A DNA stretch of 6,372 nt. It comes from an uncultured Bryobacterales bacterium (GTDB taxonomy: Bacteria; Acidobacteriota; Terriglobia; Bryobacterales; Bryobacteraceae). The DNA lies in the NCBI GenBank assembly GCA_937859895.1, contig CALMAV010000343.1, positions 1 to 6,372 on the forward strand. The letters are read 5' to 3'. Below the pieces are notes generated by a model. The model searched no databases. It was not told the DNA's origin and worked only from the letters and a program-made list of their open reading frames with translations. Made by a program: the position numbers and the translations under genes. How positions within the stretch are numbered: the first letter of the stretch is position 1; every line of letters begins with the position of its first letter. Positions 5,933 to 6,372 of this stretch are shown piece by piece.

Positions 5933-6238
5933 ATGAAGAATAAACTTGTTTTCCTTGCCATGACGCTGATGATCCTGGCAAGCCCGATCTTTGCACAGGA
6001 CGCCAATGGAACGAATGGCGGAGGCAAAACACACTTAGCTGCGGCTTATCTGGCGATGGGTATCGCCTCTGGTCTTTGCGGTATCGGCCAGGGCCGTGCC
6101 ACTGCCTCAGCTGCGGAAGCAATGGCGCGTAATCCTGGCGCAATTGCGGCTATCCGAACTGCTCTTATTCTTGGTCTTGTGCTGATTGAGTCACTAGCTC
6201 TTTACACCCTGATCATCACCTTCATCGTCGGTAAGTAA
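5933..6238 (+). CDS. atpE: F0F1 ATP synthase subunit c with N-terminal signal peptide
   Basis: Subunit c oligomerises into the rotor ring that carries ions across the membrane. The 101-residue product is longer than the usual 70-90 because residues 1-21 form a signal-peptide-like leader (basic MKNK, hydrophobic LVFLAMTLMILASPIFA, then QDANG), leaving a mature form of about 80. Helix 1 has the glycine-rich GLCGIGQG followed by the polar-loop motif ARNPG (65-69). Helix 2 contains LIESLALY with the ion-binding Glu86. Relative to the Ilyobacter Na+ c-ring, Gln53, Glu86, Ser87 and Tyr91 align with Gln32, Glu65, Ser66 and Tyr70, but Leu88 replaces Thr67. The ATG at 5933 is preceded by a very good Shine-Dalgarno (AGGAGAG, 5924-5930). 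The frame extends upstream to a GTG at 5870, but that start lacks a ribosome-binding site and would bury the signal peptide. Followed by a hairpin, not by atpF. Confidence 0.96.
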   Translation: MKNKLVFLAMTLMILASPIFAQDANGTNGGGKTHLAAAYLAMGIASGLCGIGQGRATASAAEAMARNPGAIAAIRTALILGLVLIESLALYTLIITFIVGK

Positions 6239-6250
6239 TCCGTCGAATCC

Positions 6251-6279
6251 GGCCTGTGGCACGTCGGCGTTCACAGGCC
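6251..6279 (+). terminator. Inverted repeat after atpE, possible terminator
   Basis: GGCCTGTG (6251-6258) and CACAGGCC (6272-6279) are perfect inverted repeats. Inside them ACG/CGT (6261-6263, 6268-6270) can add three pairs, giving a strong hairpin 12 bases after the atpE stop. What follows is TTCCCCCC and not a T-run, so it is not a classic intrinsic terminator. It may terminate weakly, stabilise the atp mRNA 3' end, or mark a processing site before the next gene, whose start codon lies only 10 bases downstream. Confidence 0.5.
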
Positions 6280-6289
6280 TTCCCCCCAT

Positions 6290-6372
6290 ATGAGCTCCTC
6301 ATCCCTTAAGCTGAACGGCATCTTCCCCGCCCTTACCACCTCCTTCAACTACGAAGGCACTCTCTATAAGGC
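6290..6372 (+). CDS. Dihydrodipicolinate synthase / N-acetylneuraminate lyase family protein, N-terminal fragment
   Basis: Only the first 27 codons are in the window (MSSSSLKLNGIFPALTTSF, then NYEGTLYK). The LxGIFPALTTxF...G block is the usual opening beta strand of the DHDPS/NAL class I aldolase superfamily, TIM-barrel enzymes about 290-310 residues long that use a Schiff-base lysine. That lysine and the substrate-binding residues lie beyond the window, so lysine biosynthesis (DapA) cannot be told from the sugar-acid aldolases of the family. No Shine-Dalgarno is visible before the ATG at 6290. The start lies 51 bp after the atpE stop, just past the hairpin, on the same strand, so read-through from the atp cluster is possible. 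Confidence 0.8.
   Translation, partial: MSSSSLKLNGIFPALTTSFNYEGTLYK

Overview
The window looks like chromosomal core DNA from a Gram-negative bacterium, most likely an acidobacterium (class Terriglobia or a relative). This is an inference from three things: the protein flavour, the large hybrid sensor kinase with an extracytoplasmic region of 'VxLRGVV..YYDP / LFVADSTG / G..LDITGLTTPGDFAP' type, and the split F0 gene cluster whose c subunit carries a signal peptide. No rRNA or other taxonomic marker is present, so this is not proven. I see no mobile element, CRISPR array or tRNA.

Layout. (1) At the left edge, on the minus strand, is the first 127 codons of metK (S-adenosylmethionine synthetase), running out of the window. 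(2) Divergent from it, on the plus strand, is an exported alpha/beta-hydrolase of the hormone-sensitive-lipase (HSL) esterase family with a GTSAG nucleophile elbow. (3) Its 3' end overlaps by 23 bp the convergent end of a minus-strand hybrid histidine kinase of about 924 residues. That kinase has a signal peptide, four OB-like beta repeats, one membrane helix, HisKA, HATPase and a C-terminal receiver. (4) Divergent from the kinase, on the plus strand, is a tight F0 ATP-synthase cluster: an AtpZ-type small membrane protein, AtpI, AtpB (subunit a) and AtpE (subunit c). (5) After atpE there is an inverted repeat, then the first 27 codons of a dihydrodipicolinate synthase/N-acetylneuraminate lyase family protein.

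How the genes work together. The four atp genes encode the ion-translocating part of the F-type ATP synthase and its assembly helpers. AtpZ and AtpI are accessory membrane proteins, subunit a provides the half channels with the essential arginine, and subunit c builds the rotor ring. The stalk subunit b and the F1 genes do not follow, so the ATP synthase genes must be in at least two places. The kinase is probably an orphan hybrid sensor, because no separate response regulator is seen. metK, the esterase and the DapA-like gene have no evident functional link to the rest.

Points most worth a second look: the AtpZ reading frame has no ATG, GTG or TTG start, and a short ATG-initiated ORF overlaps it in another frame; the kinase sensor region is a four-fold degenerate repeat; subunit c has a cleavable-looking leader and an ion site intermediate between Na+ and H+ types; and the atpE Shine-Dalgarno could be masked by a small hairpin. 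I found no convincing wholly new system in this window.
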